Shown: piece by piece, positions 27,131 to 37,887 of the stretch
Layout of the letters: every line of letters starts with the position of its first letter
Position numbering within the stretch: the first letter of the stretch is position 1
Origin: Chitinophagaceae bacterium BSSC1
GTDB lineage: Bacteria; Bacteroidota; Bacteroidia; Chitinophagales; Chitinophagaceae
Assembly (NCBI GenBank): GCA_002256435.1
Contig: NKJC01000005.1
Location: 248,001-312,000, forward strand
DNA length: 64,000 bases
Direction of reading: 5' to 3'
Position numbers and translations under genes: made by a program
The notes under the pieces: generated by a model
The model's input: only the letters and a program-made list of their open reading frames with translations
Told to the model about the DNA's origin: nothing
The model's database searches: none

Positions 27131-29362
27131 ATGCCTATCAAACCCACACTACTGCTAGCGCTAATCTTATTTGGCTTTACTGGTCTATTGGCCCAGGAGA
27201 AAAACGGTGAGCGTTTTCAAAAAGACTACCAATACCATCTTCAAAAAACTACCGAATCCATTAAAATAGACGGAGAATTTACAGAAACCATTTGGGCCAA
27301 GGCCGATACTATGTCTGCATTCTGGCGCAAGTTTCCTACCGATGGTGGAAGACCCCAAAGACAAACTTCTATTAGGATTACTCATGATGACAAGTTCATA
27401 TATTTTGGCGTAACGGCTTTTGATTCAGGAAAGGCTTTTATCAGTTCATTAAAAAGAGATATTGGTCACGATGGTAGTGATGGCATTGGCATTGTATTGG
27501 ACCCCACCAATCAACGAACCAATGGATTCTTTTTTGTAGTCAATGCATTCAATGCACAAAGTGAAGACCAATTACCTTTTGCTGATGACGATAGTGGCCC
27601 TTCTTGGAGCTGGGACAATAAATGGTTTTCTGCCACCAAACAATATGCAGACCGATGGACTGCTGAGATTGCCATTCCTTTTAAAAGTATTCGGTATTCT
27701 TCAGAAAAATTACTCTGGGGTATTAATCTGGTTAGGATTGATACCAAGGCCAATGAATATAGTACTTGGACACCCATGCCACAGAATTTTAAATCTATGG
27801 ATCTAGGTTATACGGGTGCACTTGTTTGGAGCACACCTCCTCCCGCAGCAGGAAGCAATATGGTTTTGATTCCTTTTGTGACAGGTAATGTAACGGGTGA
27901 TCAAGAAAACGGCGTTGCCACAGCAGCTAGTGGCAATGCGGGTTTTGACGCAAAAATGGCATTGACTTCTTCATTGAATCTAGACCTAACCGTAAACCCC
28001 GATTTTTCTCAAGTAGAAGTAGACCAACAAGTAACCAACTTGAGTAGGTTCAATATTTTTTTCCCAGAACGCAGAACCTTTTTCTTGGAAAACGCGGATC
28101 TATTTTCTCAATATGGCATTCCACCCATCAGACCTTTTTATTCCAGAACCATTGGACTAGATAAGGATGGCAACAAAATTCCCATTTTGTTTGGAGCAAG
28201 GGTTTCCGGCAATATTGCCAAGGGAACAAGGGTGGGTTTGATGAATATTCAAACGGGTAGACAGGGAAGCTATGCACCAGAAAATTATACCGCTGCCAGT
28301 ATTAGTCAACGCGTACTCAAGAGATCTACCATCAAAGGATATTTTCTAAATAGAGAAAACGGCATATCAGAAGCAGAGAAAAAACAAAACCCATTGGATG
28401 CTTACGGGCGTAATGCGGGTGTAGAATTTGGCTACAATAATTTGAAAGGAACCTGGAGTGGATGGGCAGCTTATAACCATTCTTTTAAACAAGGTATTAG
28501 TTCAGAAAATGCTTATTACAATGCTGGCCTTAGTTATAATGGCAGAAATTTTAGTGCGGTGATTGATATGGGCAACCTAGGCACGAATTTTTATACCGAT
28601 ATGGGATTTGTGGAACGCATCAATAACTATGACGCTGACCGTGATACCCTAATCAGAATGGGATTCAAACAGGTCTTCAATAATTTTGGTTACAAACTAT
28701 TCCCTAAAAAAGGAAAAGTGAATCAGCATAGTTTAGGGTTAAGCAATTTCTTGGTGTTTAATCCGGACAATTCACTCAATGAGCGCAGTCATGAAATGGA
28801 ATACCAGATGCAATTCAAGAATACAGGATTTTTATTTGTATCTGGATCAATAAATGAAACCAACTTATTATTTGCTACTTCATTTACAGATGCTAAACCC
28901 ATTCCAAAAGGCAATTATAAATACAACCAATTTGGATTTGGATATCGTTCAGATTTTAGAAAGGCTTTGAACATATTTATCCGCTTAAACGGAGGCGGGT
29001 TCTATAATGGACATTACCAAGGTATTAGCACTACCCTTAGTTTTCGCAAGCAACCACACTTAAATGTGAGCTTGCAATTAAACTATAACCGTTTGCAATT
29101 TCCTGAAGGATATGGCAGTGATGAACTGTTTTTGATTGCTCCTAGAATTGAATACAATTTCAGCACCAAATTATTCTGGACCACTTTCTTACAGTACAAT
29201 ACCCAGCGTAACAATTTCAACATCAATAGTCGCTTGCAATATCGTTACAAACCAATGAGTGATTTCTTCTTGGTGTATACGGATAACTATTATACTGATC
29301 CGCTTTTCCGGAATAAGAATCGTGCGATTGTCTTTAAGTTGAACTACTGGCTCAATTTGTAA
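27131..29362 (+). CDS. DUF5916 / carbohydrate-binding family 9-like outer membrane protein
   Basis: Signal peptide MPIKPTLLLALILFGFTGLLAQ; IKIDGEFTETIWAKAD...; VNPDFSQVEVDQQVTNLSRFNIFFPERRTFFLENADLF; beta-barrel-like C-terminus ending KLNYWLNL. Confidence 0.87.
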   Translation: MPIKPTLLLALILFGFTGLLAQEKNGERFQKDYQYHLQKTTESIKIDGEFTETIWAKADTMSAFWRKFPTDGGRPQRQTSIRITHDDKFIYFGVTAFDSGKAFISSLKRDIGHDGSDGIGIVLDPTNQRTNGFFFVVNAFNAQSEDQLPFADDDSGPSWSWDNKWFSATKQYADRWTAEIAIPFKSIRYSSEKLLWGINLVRIDTKANEYSTWTPMPQNFKSMDLGYTGALVWSTPPPAAGSNMVLIPFVTGNVTGDQENGVATAASGNAGFDAKMALTSSLNLDLTVNPDFSQVEVDQQVTNLSRFNIFFPERRTFFLENADLFSQYGIPPIRPFYSRTIGLDKDGNKIPILFGARVSGNIAKGTRVGLMNIQTGRQGSYAPENYTAASISQRVLKRSTIKGYFLNRENGISEAEKKQNPLDAYGRNAGVEFGYNNLKGTWSGWAAYNHSFKQGISSENAYYNAGLSYNGRNFSAVIDMGNLGTNFYTDMGFVERINNYDADRDTLIRMGFKQVFNNFGYKLFPKKGKVNQHSLGLSNFLVFNPDNSLNERSHEMEYQMQFKNTGFLFVSGSINETNLLFATSFTDAKPIPKGNYKYNQFGFGYRSDFRKALNIFIRLNGGGFYNGHYQGISTTLSFRKQPHLNVSLQLNYNRLQFPEGYGSDELFLIAPRIEYNFSTKLFWTTFLQYNTQRNNFNINSRLQYRYKPMSDFFLVYTDNYYTDPLFRNKNRAIVFKLNYWLNL

Positions 29363-29443
29363 TCATTATCAGGTAGAGGTGTTTTTAGTGAAGAACGAAG
29401 AGTGAAGAGTGAAGAATGCACAGTGATTTCCGTAAACGAGTTG

Positions 29444-29463
29444 ACCTAGGCTGCGCCTAGGTT
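29444..29463 (+). terminator. Hairpin ACCTAGGC-TGC-GCCTAGGT followed by T-rich tract
   Basis: 8-bp perfect stem, then TTTAGTTATTAGTTATTT, downstream of the DUF5916 gene. Confidence 0.5.
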
Positions 29464-29500
29464 TTAGTTATTAGTTATTTAGTAAAGCTCATTCAAAAAA

Positions 29501-29526
29501 AATCCCCTCGAAAAATCGAGGGGATT
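29501..29526 (-). terminator. Rho-independent terminator
   Basis: AATCCCCTCGA-AAAA-TCGAGGGGATT, minus strand followed by TTTTTTTGAATG. Confidence 0.8.
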
Positions 29527-29671
29527 TAAAAAATCATATTCGCGAAACGATTCATCCTGCACTCTTCACTCTTCACTCTTCACTCTTCACTTTCTTCCTT
29601 CACTCTTCGCTTTCTTCCTTCACTAAATCTTCTCCAAAAGAAAAATCACCTCACAAGTAAAAAGCTTCTCA

Positions 29672-32600
29672 TTATTTAATTCCTATCACCGGAACTTGTT
29701 TCTCATTGATCATTTTGTTATAAGACTTCAGGTCTTGTGTCAAAATCTTTTTCAGCTTAGCCAATTGAACATCGGCTTGGCCTCCAAGATCTGCTAGTGT
29801 TTCAATGGCTTGTTTGCTTGGCGCATTCTGACCACTAGATGCTACACCATATAGACCAGCAAGCTTGTCATTTAGGCGAATAGGAAAGTTCAAGACGTCT
29901 TGGAAGCTCTTGGCCTTGGTTTGATACAAAGCTTCTTCTATAGCCGTTAATTGCTTATTAATGCTATCTCCCATTTGTTTGAGTTCCTTGGTGCCATTGC
30001 TGTCTAACTTGGCATTAAAGTCTGTAATCTGTGTGCGCAATGCTCTAATATTTTTGATGCCTTTTTGCACTTCATTAAACTTGTCACGTACTTGTAATAA
30101 GAAAGCTACTTGCGCATCATAATCGGCTTCTGTTGCTTTGTAATTAGGATTGTTCTTGATTACAAAAGGAACATCTACACTGTCTTTGCCATAACGGAAA
30201 CGTGCGCTATATTTACCAGGAGCAGCTTTTACCGCACCTACACCACCATTCCAAAGAATCATGCCATCTGTTTTTTCTCCTTCAGGATAGTTCTGATCCC
30301 ATGCAAATTGATTCAATCCTTCATTGATTTCTAATTTATCAGCAGCTTCTTTAGACTTGGTGCTAAAGGTCTTGATCAATTTAGCTTGTTTGTCATAAAT
30401 ACTAATAGACACTTTAGAAGAATCATTGGTATTTCTCAAATGATAATTGAACACCGCACCACTTAATGGATTTTCACCAATATTCTGAACAGCGCCACCG
30501 CCACCACGGTTTCTTCTTCTACCACCACCTTCAGAACGGTAAGCATCATTCACGGTGAACACGTGCAGGTTTTTAGCAATGCCCGCATTGTCTTTTTCTT
30601 GTAATACGGTCAAATCATCCAATACCCAGAAAGCCCTACCCTGTGTAGCTACAATCAAATCATTTTCTTTGATGGTCAAATCAGTCACAGGAACAATGGG
30701 TAAGTTTAATTGGAAGGGTTTCCAATTGCTACCATAGTCATAACTGATATACAAACCATATTCGGTACCAGCATACAACAAACCTGGGCGTTTATGGTCT
30801 GCACGCAAGGCGCGCGTAAAATGCATTTTGTTAATGCCATTGGTAATAGTTGTCCAGGTTTTACCATAGTCTTCAGACTTAAACAAATAAGGCGTAAAGT
30901 CGTCAGATTTGTATTTGGTACCCACTACATACACGGTTCCTTTTTTGAAGGGATCTGTTTCAATACAGTTCCACATCATCCATTTGCCAGCAGCAGGAGG
31001 CGTTACGTTTTCCCAATTTTTGCCACCGTTCTTACTCATACTCAAAACTCCATCATCACTACCAATCCAAAGCAGGTCTTTCTCTAAAGGTGATTCTGTT
31101 CCAGTAAAAATGGTGCAATAATATTCTACAGAAGTATTGTCCTTGGTAATGGGACCACCACTAGATGCTTGTTTGCTCTTGTCATTGGTAGTCAGGTCTG
31201 GACTAATGGTTTCCCAACTCTGTCCTTCATTCTCAGTTACAAATAAATGGTTACCTCCAGCATACAAACGCTTGGGATTGTGCGGAGAGAAGAAGAAAGG
31301 AAAATTCCATTGGAATCTATATTTCAACACATCGGCGCCAGCCCCCATGGGATTATCAGGCCAAACATTAATGGCACGGTTTTCACCCGTTTTGTGATCC
31401 AGTCTTGACAAATAACCACCATAATTACCACCATATACAATGTCTGGATTACTTGGATCTGCTACTACATAACCACTCTCAGAACCAGCGGTTCCTTCCC
31501 AGTCTCTTTCAGTGATCCCAGCACCATTGGTACGGCTCTTCATTCTAAAGGTTCCATTATCCTGTTGTGCACCCAAGATATTATAAGGGTATGCATTATC
31601 TGTGCTAACGCGATAGATTTGTGCAGTAGGCTGATTCATCAAACTACTCCAATTAGACGCTGCGTCATAACTAATTTGTGCACCACCATCATCTGCAACA
31701 ATCATGCGATTGCCATCTTCAGGATCTATCCACAAATCGTGGTGATCTCCGTGTGGGGTATTTACACTGGTAAAAGTTTTACCACCATCGCGGCTACGCA
31801 TAAACTCTACGTTGGGGCAGTAAACCAAGTTTTCATTTTTAGGATCTACATATACTTTGGTGTAGTACCAAGCACGTTGACGAATATTATTGTCGCTGCA
31901 ATTAAGACTCCAGGTTTCTCCACCATCATTGCTCACAAACAAACCACCATTGGCATTTTCTACAATGGCAAAAATCTTGTCTGTATTAGATGGCGCAACG
32001 GCAACACCCACAATACCCCAAACACCTTTTGGAAATCCTTTGTTGGTAGAAATATTTTTCCAAGTTTCTCCACCATCCACTGATTTGTAAATGCCACTTC
32101 CTTCTCCACCACTTTCCATACTATAAGGCGTTCTAATCACATGCCACATACCTGCATAAAACACATTGGGATTACCAGGTTCCATTACTAGGTCTGAACA
32201 ACCTGTTTGATTATTGGCATAGAGCATTTTTTTCCAGTTCTTACCACCATCGGTGGTTTTGTAGACACCGCGCTCTTCATTGGGTCCAAACAAATGCCCC
32301 ATCACGCCCACCCAAACTGTGTTAGGGTCTCTTGGGTGAATGATGATACGGGTGATATGTCTACCATCTTTTAAACCCAGGTTACGCCAGGTTTTACCAG
32401 CGTCGTCTGAACGCCAAATACCACCAAGGCCTTCCGCAACATTACCACGCATGGTGTTTTCTCCTTCACCAACGTAAAGGATATTTTCATCACTCTGTGC
32501 AACTGCAACAGAACCAATGGTACCGCCAAAATATTTGTCCGAAATATTTTTCCAGTTACTGCCACCATCTGTAGTTTTCCAAACACCACCTCCGGTACTA

Positions 32601-32821
32601 CCAAAATAAAAGTTCATTTTGTTTTTGTAACTACCTGCTACGGCGCCACTACGTCCTCCTCTAAAAGGACCCATTTGCCTAAATTTCACTTTGGAAAAAA
32701 GGGCCGAATCGGCGTTGGTTTCCACTGCGGGACTAGTACTTGTCTTGACTTGTTTTTTTTGTGCTATCAGACCCGTCAATAATAGACAGGCACATGCGGA
32801 TAGCAGGATGCTTTTTCTCAT
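29672..32821 (-). CDS. Secreted VPS10/sortilin-like Asp-box beta-propeller protein (BNR-repeat glycosyl-hydrolase-like)
   Basis: Signal peptide; about ten Asp-box-type motifs (TTDGGSNWKNIS, SDDAGKTWRNLG, SVDGGETWKNIS, SNDGGETWSL, SKNGGKNWENVT, SEDYGKTWTTIT, etc.). Confidence 0.88.
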   Translation of the reverse strand: MRKSILLSACACLLLTGLIAQKKQVKTSTSPAVETNADSALFSKVKFRQMGPFRGGRSGAVAGSYKNKMNFYFGSTGGGVWKTTDGGSNWKNISDKYFGGTIGSVAVAQSDENILYVGEGENTMRGNVAEGLGGIWRSDDAGKTWRNLGLKDGRHITRIIIHPRDPNTVWVGVMGHLFGPNEERGVYKTTDGGKNWKKMLYANNQTGCSDLVMEPGNPNVFYAGMWHVIRTPYSMESGGEGSGIYKSVDGGETWKNISTNKGFPKGVWGIVGVAVAPSNTDKIFAIVENANGGLFVSNDGGETWSLNCSDNNIRQRAWYYTKVYVDPKNENLVYCPNVEFMRSRDGGKTFTSVNTPHGDHHDLWIDPEDGNRMIVADDGGAQISYDAASNWSSLMNQPTAQIYRVSTDNAYPYNILGAQQDNGTFRMKSRTNGAGITERDWEGTAGSESGYVVADPSNPDIVYGGNYGGYLSRLDHKTGENRAINVWPDNPMGAGADVLKYRFQWNFPFFFSPHNPKRLYAGGNHLFVTENEGQSWETISPDLTTNDKSKQASSGGPITKDNTSVEYYCTIFTGTESPLEKDLLWIGSDDGVLSMSKNGGKNWENVTPPAAGKWMMWNCIETDPFKKGTVYVVGTKYKSDDFTPYLFKSEDYGKTWTTITNGINKMHFTRALRADHKRPGLLYAGTEYGLYISYDYGSNWKPFQLNLPIVPVTDLTIKENDLIVATQGRAFWVLDDLTVLQEKDNAGIAKNLHVFTVNDAYRSEGGGRRRNRGGGGAVQNIGENPLSGAVFNYHLRNTNDSSKVSISIYDKQAKLIKTFSTKSKEAADKLEINEGLNQFAWDQNYPEGEKTDGMILWNGGVGAVKAAPGKYSARFRYGKDSVDVPFVIKNNPNYKATEADYDAQVAFLLQVRDKFNEVQKGIKNIRALRTQITDFNAKLDSNGTKELKQMGDSINKQLTAIEEALYQTKAKSFQDVLNFPIRLNDKLAGLYGVASSGQNAPSKQAIETLADLGGQADVQLAKLKKILTQDLKSYNKMINEKQVPVIGIK

Positions 32822-32887
32822 ACTTGTAGAATTGGAGCATCAAGTTACAAAGCAATCCTCCCCCTTCAAAAAATAAATGAGCAAGAA

Positions 32888-35314
32888 TTAAAAGACAAAC
32901 TTCAAATTCAGGTCTTTTCCGGCCAATACCAATGGAATCCGGAGTTCCTGCTTTTTGCCCAGATTCCAAATAGCTTGTTCTCCCGTAGAAATGCCCAAAG
33001 TATTACTGGCGTCTAATAGGTTCATTGATTGACCATTGATCTGAATAGCCGTAGGCAGTTTCTTGATATTAGGTATGACTAATTGAAATGCTAGTTGATT
33101 GGTTTGACCCGGATAATGACCTCCATTGGAATGAATACTAATCTCCCCACTTTGTTGATTCATTCCCTTGCTACTGAAATTGATCAATTCAAATTGCTTT
33201 ACAGCGATGGCATTTTTGGAAACACCATCATCCAAATACAGCTGGTATTGAGAAGGCTGTTCCGACGGGTAATATTGAATTTCAAAAACAGTTTTTTTTG
33301 TTTCTGTTGTATTGGCTTGCAGACCCTTGTTCATGGGAATAAAACTTCCTGCTTTTACAAAGACAGGAAAGGCAAAATTGCTGAGGTCTTGGCTTATAGT
33401 GGCACTGCCATCAAAACGTTGATTGGTGGCCAATGCATACCAACCATTACCCTTGGGCAAATAAATATCCCGCTGGGTCATCCCTTTTTCTAACACAGGT
33501 GCAACTAAGAAAGCGTCTCCCCAAAGAAATTCGTCTCCGATATTTACAGCAGTTGTATCATCAGGAAAAGCATAATACAAGGGTTTGATTAAGGGCTCTC
33601 CAAATGCCGCTTGTCTATATGCTAGTGTATAATTATACGGCAGCATTTGATAGCGTTGGGCCACCACAGTTTTTACTTGATCTAAGACTGATGCATCTGC
33701 TAATGCTGGTTCACTGGGATAACTAAAGGCATTGGGATCCACTTCATACAAAGCGGTTCCATGTGGTCTGAAAATGGGCGTGTACAAAGCAAATTGCAAC
33801 CAACGCAAATAAAGTTCGGGGTCTCCCTCGCCCATGGCAAAACCTCCCGCATCACTATGTATATAAGGTATACCGCTCATGCTGGTTCCTAAGATATTGG
33901 GCAGTTGTGCGCGCAAACCACTCCAGTTACGGTGTACGTCTCCTGTCCAAGGAAAAATACTATAGCGTTGACTACCAGAAAAACCGGACCTGTTTAAATG
34001 AAACAAACGGGTATTGGGAAAAGCTGTAGCATATTTTTCAAACAACATTTTGTTCCAATAATGACCATACAAATTATGCACTTCATCTGCCTTCATCATG
34101 CGGCTCACACCAAGGTCTTTTAAATTGTGCAACAAATCTGAAGGATGTTTTTCTGGTTCTCCCAAATCTGTCCACCAACCATCTACCCCATTGGCAATCT
34201 GTTGTTGGTAATGGTATTTCCATAACCAGTCTCCTGCGTCTTTTCTAAAAATATCAATGAGCCCACCCTTACCAAAATAAAAATCTTGCAGCTCATAAGG
34301 CTTACCCAGACTGTCTTTGGCCAGATATTGCTGAGCAAAAGGATAAGACTTGGTGCCCTTGAGGATAAAGGGTTCACTGATTAAAATGGGATGGGTATTG
34401 GTCTTCTTTAAATCCTGTAATAATTGTTTGGGATTGGGCCATTTGCTTTTGTTCACCCAATCAAGATTACCCATGGTTCCTTTAATACTATCGCCAAACC
34501 AAAACAGGTCAAAGATCACAGCGTCAAAAGGAATTTTTTCTTGGCGCATTTTAGCTGCAATGTTTCTGACTTGTGTATCACTGGTATAACCAAATCGGCT
34601 CATGAAATTTCCCATGGCCCACTTGGGTGGTAGGGGTTGTTTGCCGGTTAGTTGTTGATAGCTAGTCAGCGTTTCTTGATAATTTCCAAGAATCACAAAC
34701 ACGGATAAGGCTCCACTGCTAAACCCTGTTTGAAACAGGTTAGGATTGGTCTTGCCAATATCGGCGTAGCCCTTTGATCCATTGTCAAAAAACAAAGCAT
34801 AGCCTTTTGAGGAACTAAAAAAAGGAACAGAAAAATTCAGGTTATCCGCGCCTTCTGCATAGCCATACCAGGGATTATTATAGAGGTTAAATTTATATCC
34901 CATTCTATTAAGTGGCAATGCACGTTCACCACCACCAAAGATTTTTTCGTCTGTAGTTAATCCTATTTGAAATCCCTTATTCCCTTCTTGATCTTGCCAA
35001 TAAGAAAGGGCCACTTCCTTGTTTTTTCCAATCAAGATTTGATTCCCATTTTGTGCAATCAATGTCTTGTCCACTTTGCTCAAAGCCTTTCCCAATGCAG
35101 CTCCTGTAATGGCTTCGTTATGGCTATACCCTTTTGGTAAGAATACTGCTTTGACAATATTGGGTGCCCATTGTTGAATAGTCCACACTCCCTCTGTTTG
35201 GGAAAATTGGATAGTAGACTGATTTTGGCTTTGTGCAAAACTTGGTTGAAAAACTAAAAGGCAAACTACTACCAGTATCAAAGAATTGATTGACTGAAAA
35301 AATAACTTTTTCAT
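32888..35314 (-). CDS. Glycoside hydrolase family 31 (alpha-glucosidase-like)
   Basis: PPKWAMGNFMSRFGYTSDTQVRNIA; DGWWTDLGEPEKHP (nucleophile region); YIHSDAGGFA; signal peptide. Confidence 0.92.
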   Translation of the reverse strand: MKKLFFQSINSLILVVVCLLVFQPSFAQSQNQSTIQFSQTEGVWTIQQWAPNIVKAVFLPKGYSHNEAITGAALGKALSKVDKTLIAQNGNQILIGKNKEVALSYWQDQEGNKGFQIGLTTDEKIFGGGERALPLNRMGYKFNLYNNPWYGYAEGADNLNFSVPFFSSSKGYALFFDNGSKGYADIGKTNPNLFQTGFSSGALSVFVILGNYQETLTSYQQLTGKQPLPPKWAMGNFMSRFGYTSDTQVRNIAAKMRQEKIPFDAVIFDLFWFGDSIKGTMGNLDWVNKSKWPNPKQLLQDLKKTNTHPILISEPFILKGTKSYPFAQQYLAKDSLGKPYELQDFYFGKGGLIDIFRKDAGDWLWKYHYQQQIANGVDGWWTDLGEPEKHPSDLLHNLKDLGVSRMMKADEVHNLYGHYWNKMLFEKYATAFPNTRLFHLNRSGFSGSQRYSIFPWTGDVHRNWSGLRAQLPNILGTSMSGIPYIHSDAGGFAMGEGDPELYLRWLQFALYTPIFRPHGTALYEVDPNAFSYPSEPALADASVLDQVKTVVAQRYQMLPYNYTLAYRQAAFGEPLIKPLYYAFPDDTTAVNIGDEFLWGDAFLVAPVLEKGMTQRDIYLPKGNGWYALATNQRFDGSATISQDLSNFAFPVFVKAGSFIPMNKGLQANTTETKKTVFEIQYYPSEQPSQYQLYLDDGVSKNAIAVKQFELINFSSKGMNQQSGEISIHSNGGHYPGQTNQLAFQLVIPNIKKLPTAIQINGQSMNLLDASNTLGISTGEQAIWNLGKKQELRIPLVLAGKDLNLKFVF

Positions 35315-35358
35315 AGGGCTTCAATTTTGCGTAAGTCTAGGCTCCCAGCCAGGCCCCG

Positions 35359-36171
35359 CTATTTGGAATTACGGTAGAACATTTTGTCAATGGGTTGGTT
35401 GAATTGAACAGATTGAATACTGATTACCGTTTCAATGGGTCCAAAACTAATTACCTGTTCCATTGGAAAAAGCACTCCGTTAATGGTCATATATTTTCTA
35501 TACTGTATGCTTGTCTTTGCCTTTTTGCCCCTGCTATTACCCATCATTTTCATGATAGCTGCAAAACCTGTGAGATTGCCTGCCATATCGCCCACGGCAC
35601 TAACCTGCAATACATGATAATCAGCCGTGCTAATTAGGTATTGAATAAACTGTCCTGACTTTAACGTGAGCTTGATATTGTAACAATCCTGTTTGTCTAA
35701 TTTCTCAATACCCAATAATTCAGCTTGATTACCCTTGGCAGCATAATCTACCAATGGACCAAAGGGACCGGAACAATCCATCTCAAATTGTTGACCTACT
35801 AATTCATCGAGAGTCATTTTTTGAAGCGCGGGTTTAGTGGCTTCAGAACCGCCAAAGGAAGGAAGAGAAGGAATATAGGCCCATCCTGCAGTATCAGTGA
35901 CTAAGGTATAAGAAGAACCCATGCCCATAATGCCTGCCATATCTCGGCGGAACAATTTGCCATTCTCTTTTACCGTATTTAAATTAATCTCCAATGCCTG
36001 CCCCATGATGTTCAATTTTAAAACAGATTCCATTTGCATGGAGCTCAATGCCTTTAATTTTTCTCGGCCACCATAGGTTGCTTCAAATTTATTGATCACG
36101 GAATCCAAGTTTTGGGCCTGAATATTTACAAAGGATAAGCAAGTAAGCAATAGTAGTGGGAAAAATTTCAT
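35359..36171 (-). CDS. Secreted outer-membrane-lipoprotein-sorting-like protein
   Basis: Signal peptide; LDSVINKFEATYGGREKLKALSSMQME pattern common to this family. Confidence 0.7.
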   Translation of the reverse strand: MKFFPLLLLTCLSFVNIQAQNLDSVINKFEATYGGREKLKALSSMQMESVLKLNIMGQALEINLNTVKENGKLFRRDMAGIMGMGSSYTLVTDTAGWAYIPSLPSFGGSEATKPALQKMTLDELVGQQFEMDCSGPFGPLVDYAAKGNQAELLGIEKLDKQDCYNIKLTLKSGQFIQYLISTADYHVLQVSAVGDMAGNLTGFAAIMKMMGNSRGKKAKTSIQYRKYMTINGVLFPMEQVISFGPIETVISIQSVQFNQPIDKMFYRNSK

Positions 36172-36219
36172 GGGTCTGTTTTAGATATGTTCTACCTTCA
36201 AATTTAGTACAAGAAAACC

Positions 36220-37887
36220 ATGGCACAAGCAAGTTTCAAGATTACCGGAAATCTAGTAGACGTTTGGAAAAAGTCTATTTACCAGGCCTGTTTGGAAATA
36301 GTAGATGGAAAGATCCAATCTATTCAACAAACGGGTGAACCTGTTCAAGGCGGCAACTATATTTTACCCGGTTTTGTAGACGCGCACGTACACGTTGAAA
36401 GCAGTATGCTTATACCCAGTGAGTTTGCCAGATTGGCCGTGGTGCATGGCACTATTTCTACAGTGAGTGACCCCCATGAAATTGCCAATGTTTGTGGACT
36501 AGAAGGTGTGGAATACATGATTAACAATGGCAAGAAAGTCCCTTTTAAATTCAATTTTGGCGCACCCAGTTGTGTGCCTGCCACCATTTTTGAAACAGCC
36601 GGTGCTAGTTTAGACGCTGCTGCTGTAAAAGCCTTGCTAGAAAAGCCTGAGATCAAGTATTTGAGTGAGATGATGAACTTTCCTGGTGTATTGAATCAGG
36701 ACCCGGAAGTGATGCAAAAAATTAGGGCGGCTCACGCGCTGAATAAACCCATTGATGGACACGCACCAGGGCTAAGAGGCGCTACGGCCAAAGCCTATAT
36801 TGAAGCGGGTATTTCTACCGACCACGAATGTTTTACCAAGGAAGAAGCCTTGGATAAATTGGAACACGGCATGAAGATTATTATCCGGGAAGGTAGTGCT
36901 GCCAAAAATTTTGAAGCCTTGATTGAACTGCTAGAAGACCATCCCAATTTGATCATGTTCTGCTCTGATGACAAACACCCAGATAGTTTAGAAGCGGGGC
37001 ATATTAATCAGCTTTGCGCGCGCGCGGTGGCAAAGGGAATTGATTTGTTTATGGTTCTTCGCGCGGCGTCCGTGAATCCTGTGTTACATTATGATCTTGA
37101 CATGGGGCTTTTGTGTGAAGGAGATGACGCAGACTTTATTATTACTGATGATTTGACCAATTTTATCATCAAACAAACTTATATCAATGGTCAGTTGGTG
37201 GCCGAAAATGGGAAGAGTTTAATTGCATCTGTTCCAGAAATAGCCATCAACCAATTTGACTGCGCAGCCATTGCAGCAGAAGACCTGAGTATTGCTGCAA
37301 ATGCATATCCTGTGATTGAAGGAAAGATTCCCGTGATGGAAGCATTAGATGGTCAATTAATCACCAACAAACTTTGGTTGGATCCCAGTTTGGAAGAAGG
37401 AAATTTGGTGAGTGACACCAATAGAGACTTGTTAAAAATGGCGGTGGTAAACCGATACCATGCAGCCCCCAATGCCAAATGTTTTATTCAAAATTTCGGT
37501 TTTAAAAGAGGGGCTATTGCATCTTCTGTGGCGCACGATAGTCACAATATTGTTGCAGTTGGAGTAGATGATGCCAGCTTGGCAAAAGCCATCAATTTGG
37601 TGATCAAAGAAAGGGGTGGTGTGAGTGTGGTAGATGGTGAATTGGAATCTGTTTTGGGCTTGCCTGTGGCAGGCCTCATGAGTACCGATGATGGTTACCA
37701 AGTGGCCGCAGCATATACCAAGATAGACCGTATGGCCAAAGAACTAGGATCCACTCTGCAAGCACCGTTCATGACTTTGAGCTTTATGGCTTTATTGGTG
37801 ATTCCTCACTTAAAACTAAGTGACAAAGGATTATTTGACGGAGATAATTTTAGCTTTATACCCTTGGTGCAGGATCAAGCTTCTTGA
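36220..37887 (+). CDS. ade: Adenine deaminase
   Basis: [48 protein letters not shown]. Confidence 0.95.
   Translation: MAQASFKITGNLVDVWKKSIYQACLEIVDGKIQSIQQTGEPVQGGNYILPGFVDAHVHVESSMLIPSEFARLAVVHGTISTVSDPHEIANVCGLEGVEYMINNGKKVPFKFNFGAPSCVPATIFETAGASLDAAAVKALLEKPEIKYLSEMMNFPGVLNQDPEVMQKIRAAHALNKPIDGHAPGLRGATAKAYIEAGISTDHECFTKEEALDKLEHGMKIIIREGSAAKNFEALIELLEDHPNLIMFCSDDKHPDSLEAGHINQLCARAVAKGIDLFMVLRAASVNPVLHYDLDMGLLCEGDDADFIITDDLTNFIIKQTYINGQLVAENGKSLIASVPEIAINQFDCAAIAAEDLSIAANAYPVIEGKIPVMEALDGQLITNKLWLDPSLEEGNLVSDTNRDLLKMAVVNRYHAAPNAKCFIQNFGFKRGAIASSVAHDSHNIVAVGVDDASLAKAINLVIKERGGVSVVDGELESVLGLPVAGLMSTDDGYQVAAAYTKIDRMAKELGSTLQAPFMTLSFMALLVIPHLKLSDKGLFDGDNFSFIPLVQDQAS

Larger units (their letters stand above)
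29387..29624. repeat. Inverted heptamer-repeat structure (AGTGAAG / CTTCACT) flanking a terminator
   Basis: Left arm agtgaagaacgaagagtgaagagtgaagaatgca (about 29387-29420); right arm tgcactcttcactcttcactcttcactcttcactttcttccttcactcttcg... (about 29559-29624) is its near reverse complement. Confidence 0.8.

Noticed and set aside
29559-29624. Possible CRISPR array from repeated CTTCACT units
   Set aside because: Units are contiguous heptamers without spacers and no cas genes are present.
31565-32083. 172-aa plus ORF opposite the Asp-box protein
   Set aside because: Antisense frame opposite repeated Asp-box codons; no independent support.
37015-37026. GCGCGCGCG run as a Z-DNA-like element
   Set aside because: Short and inside conserved ade coding sequence (LCARAVAKG); explained by codons.
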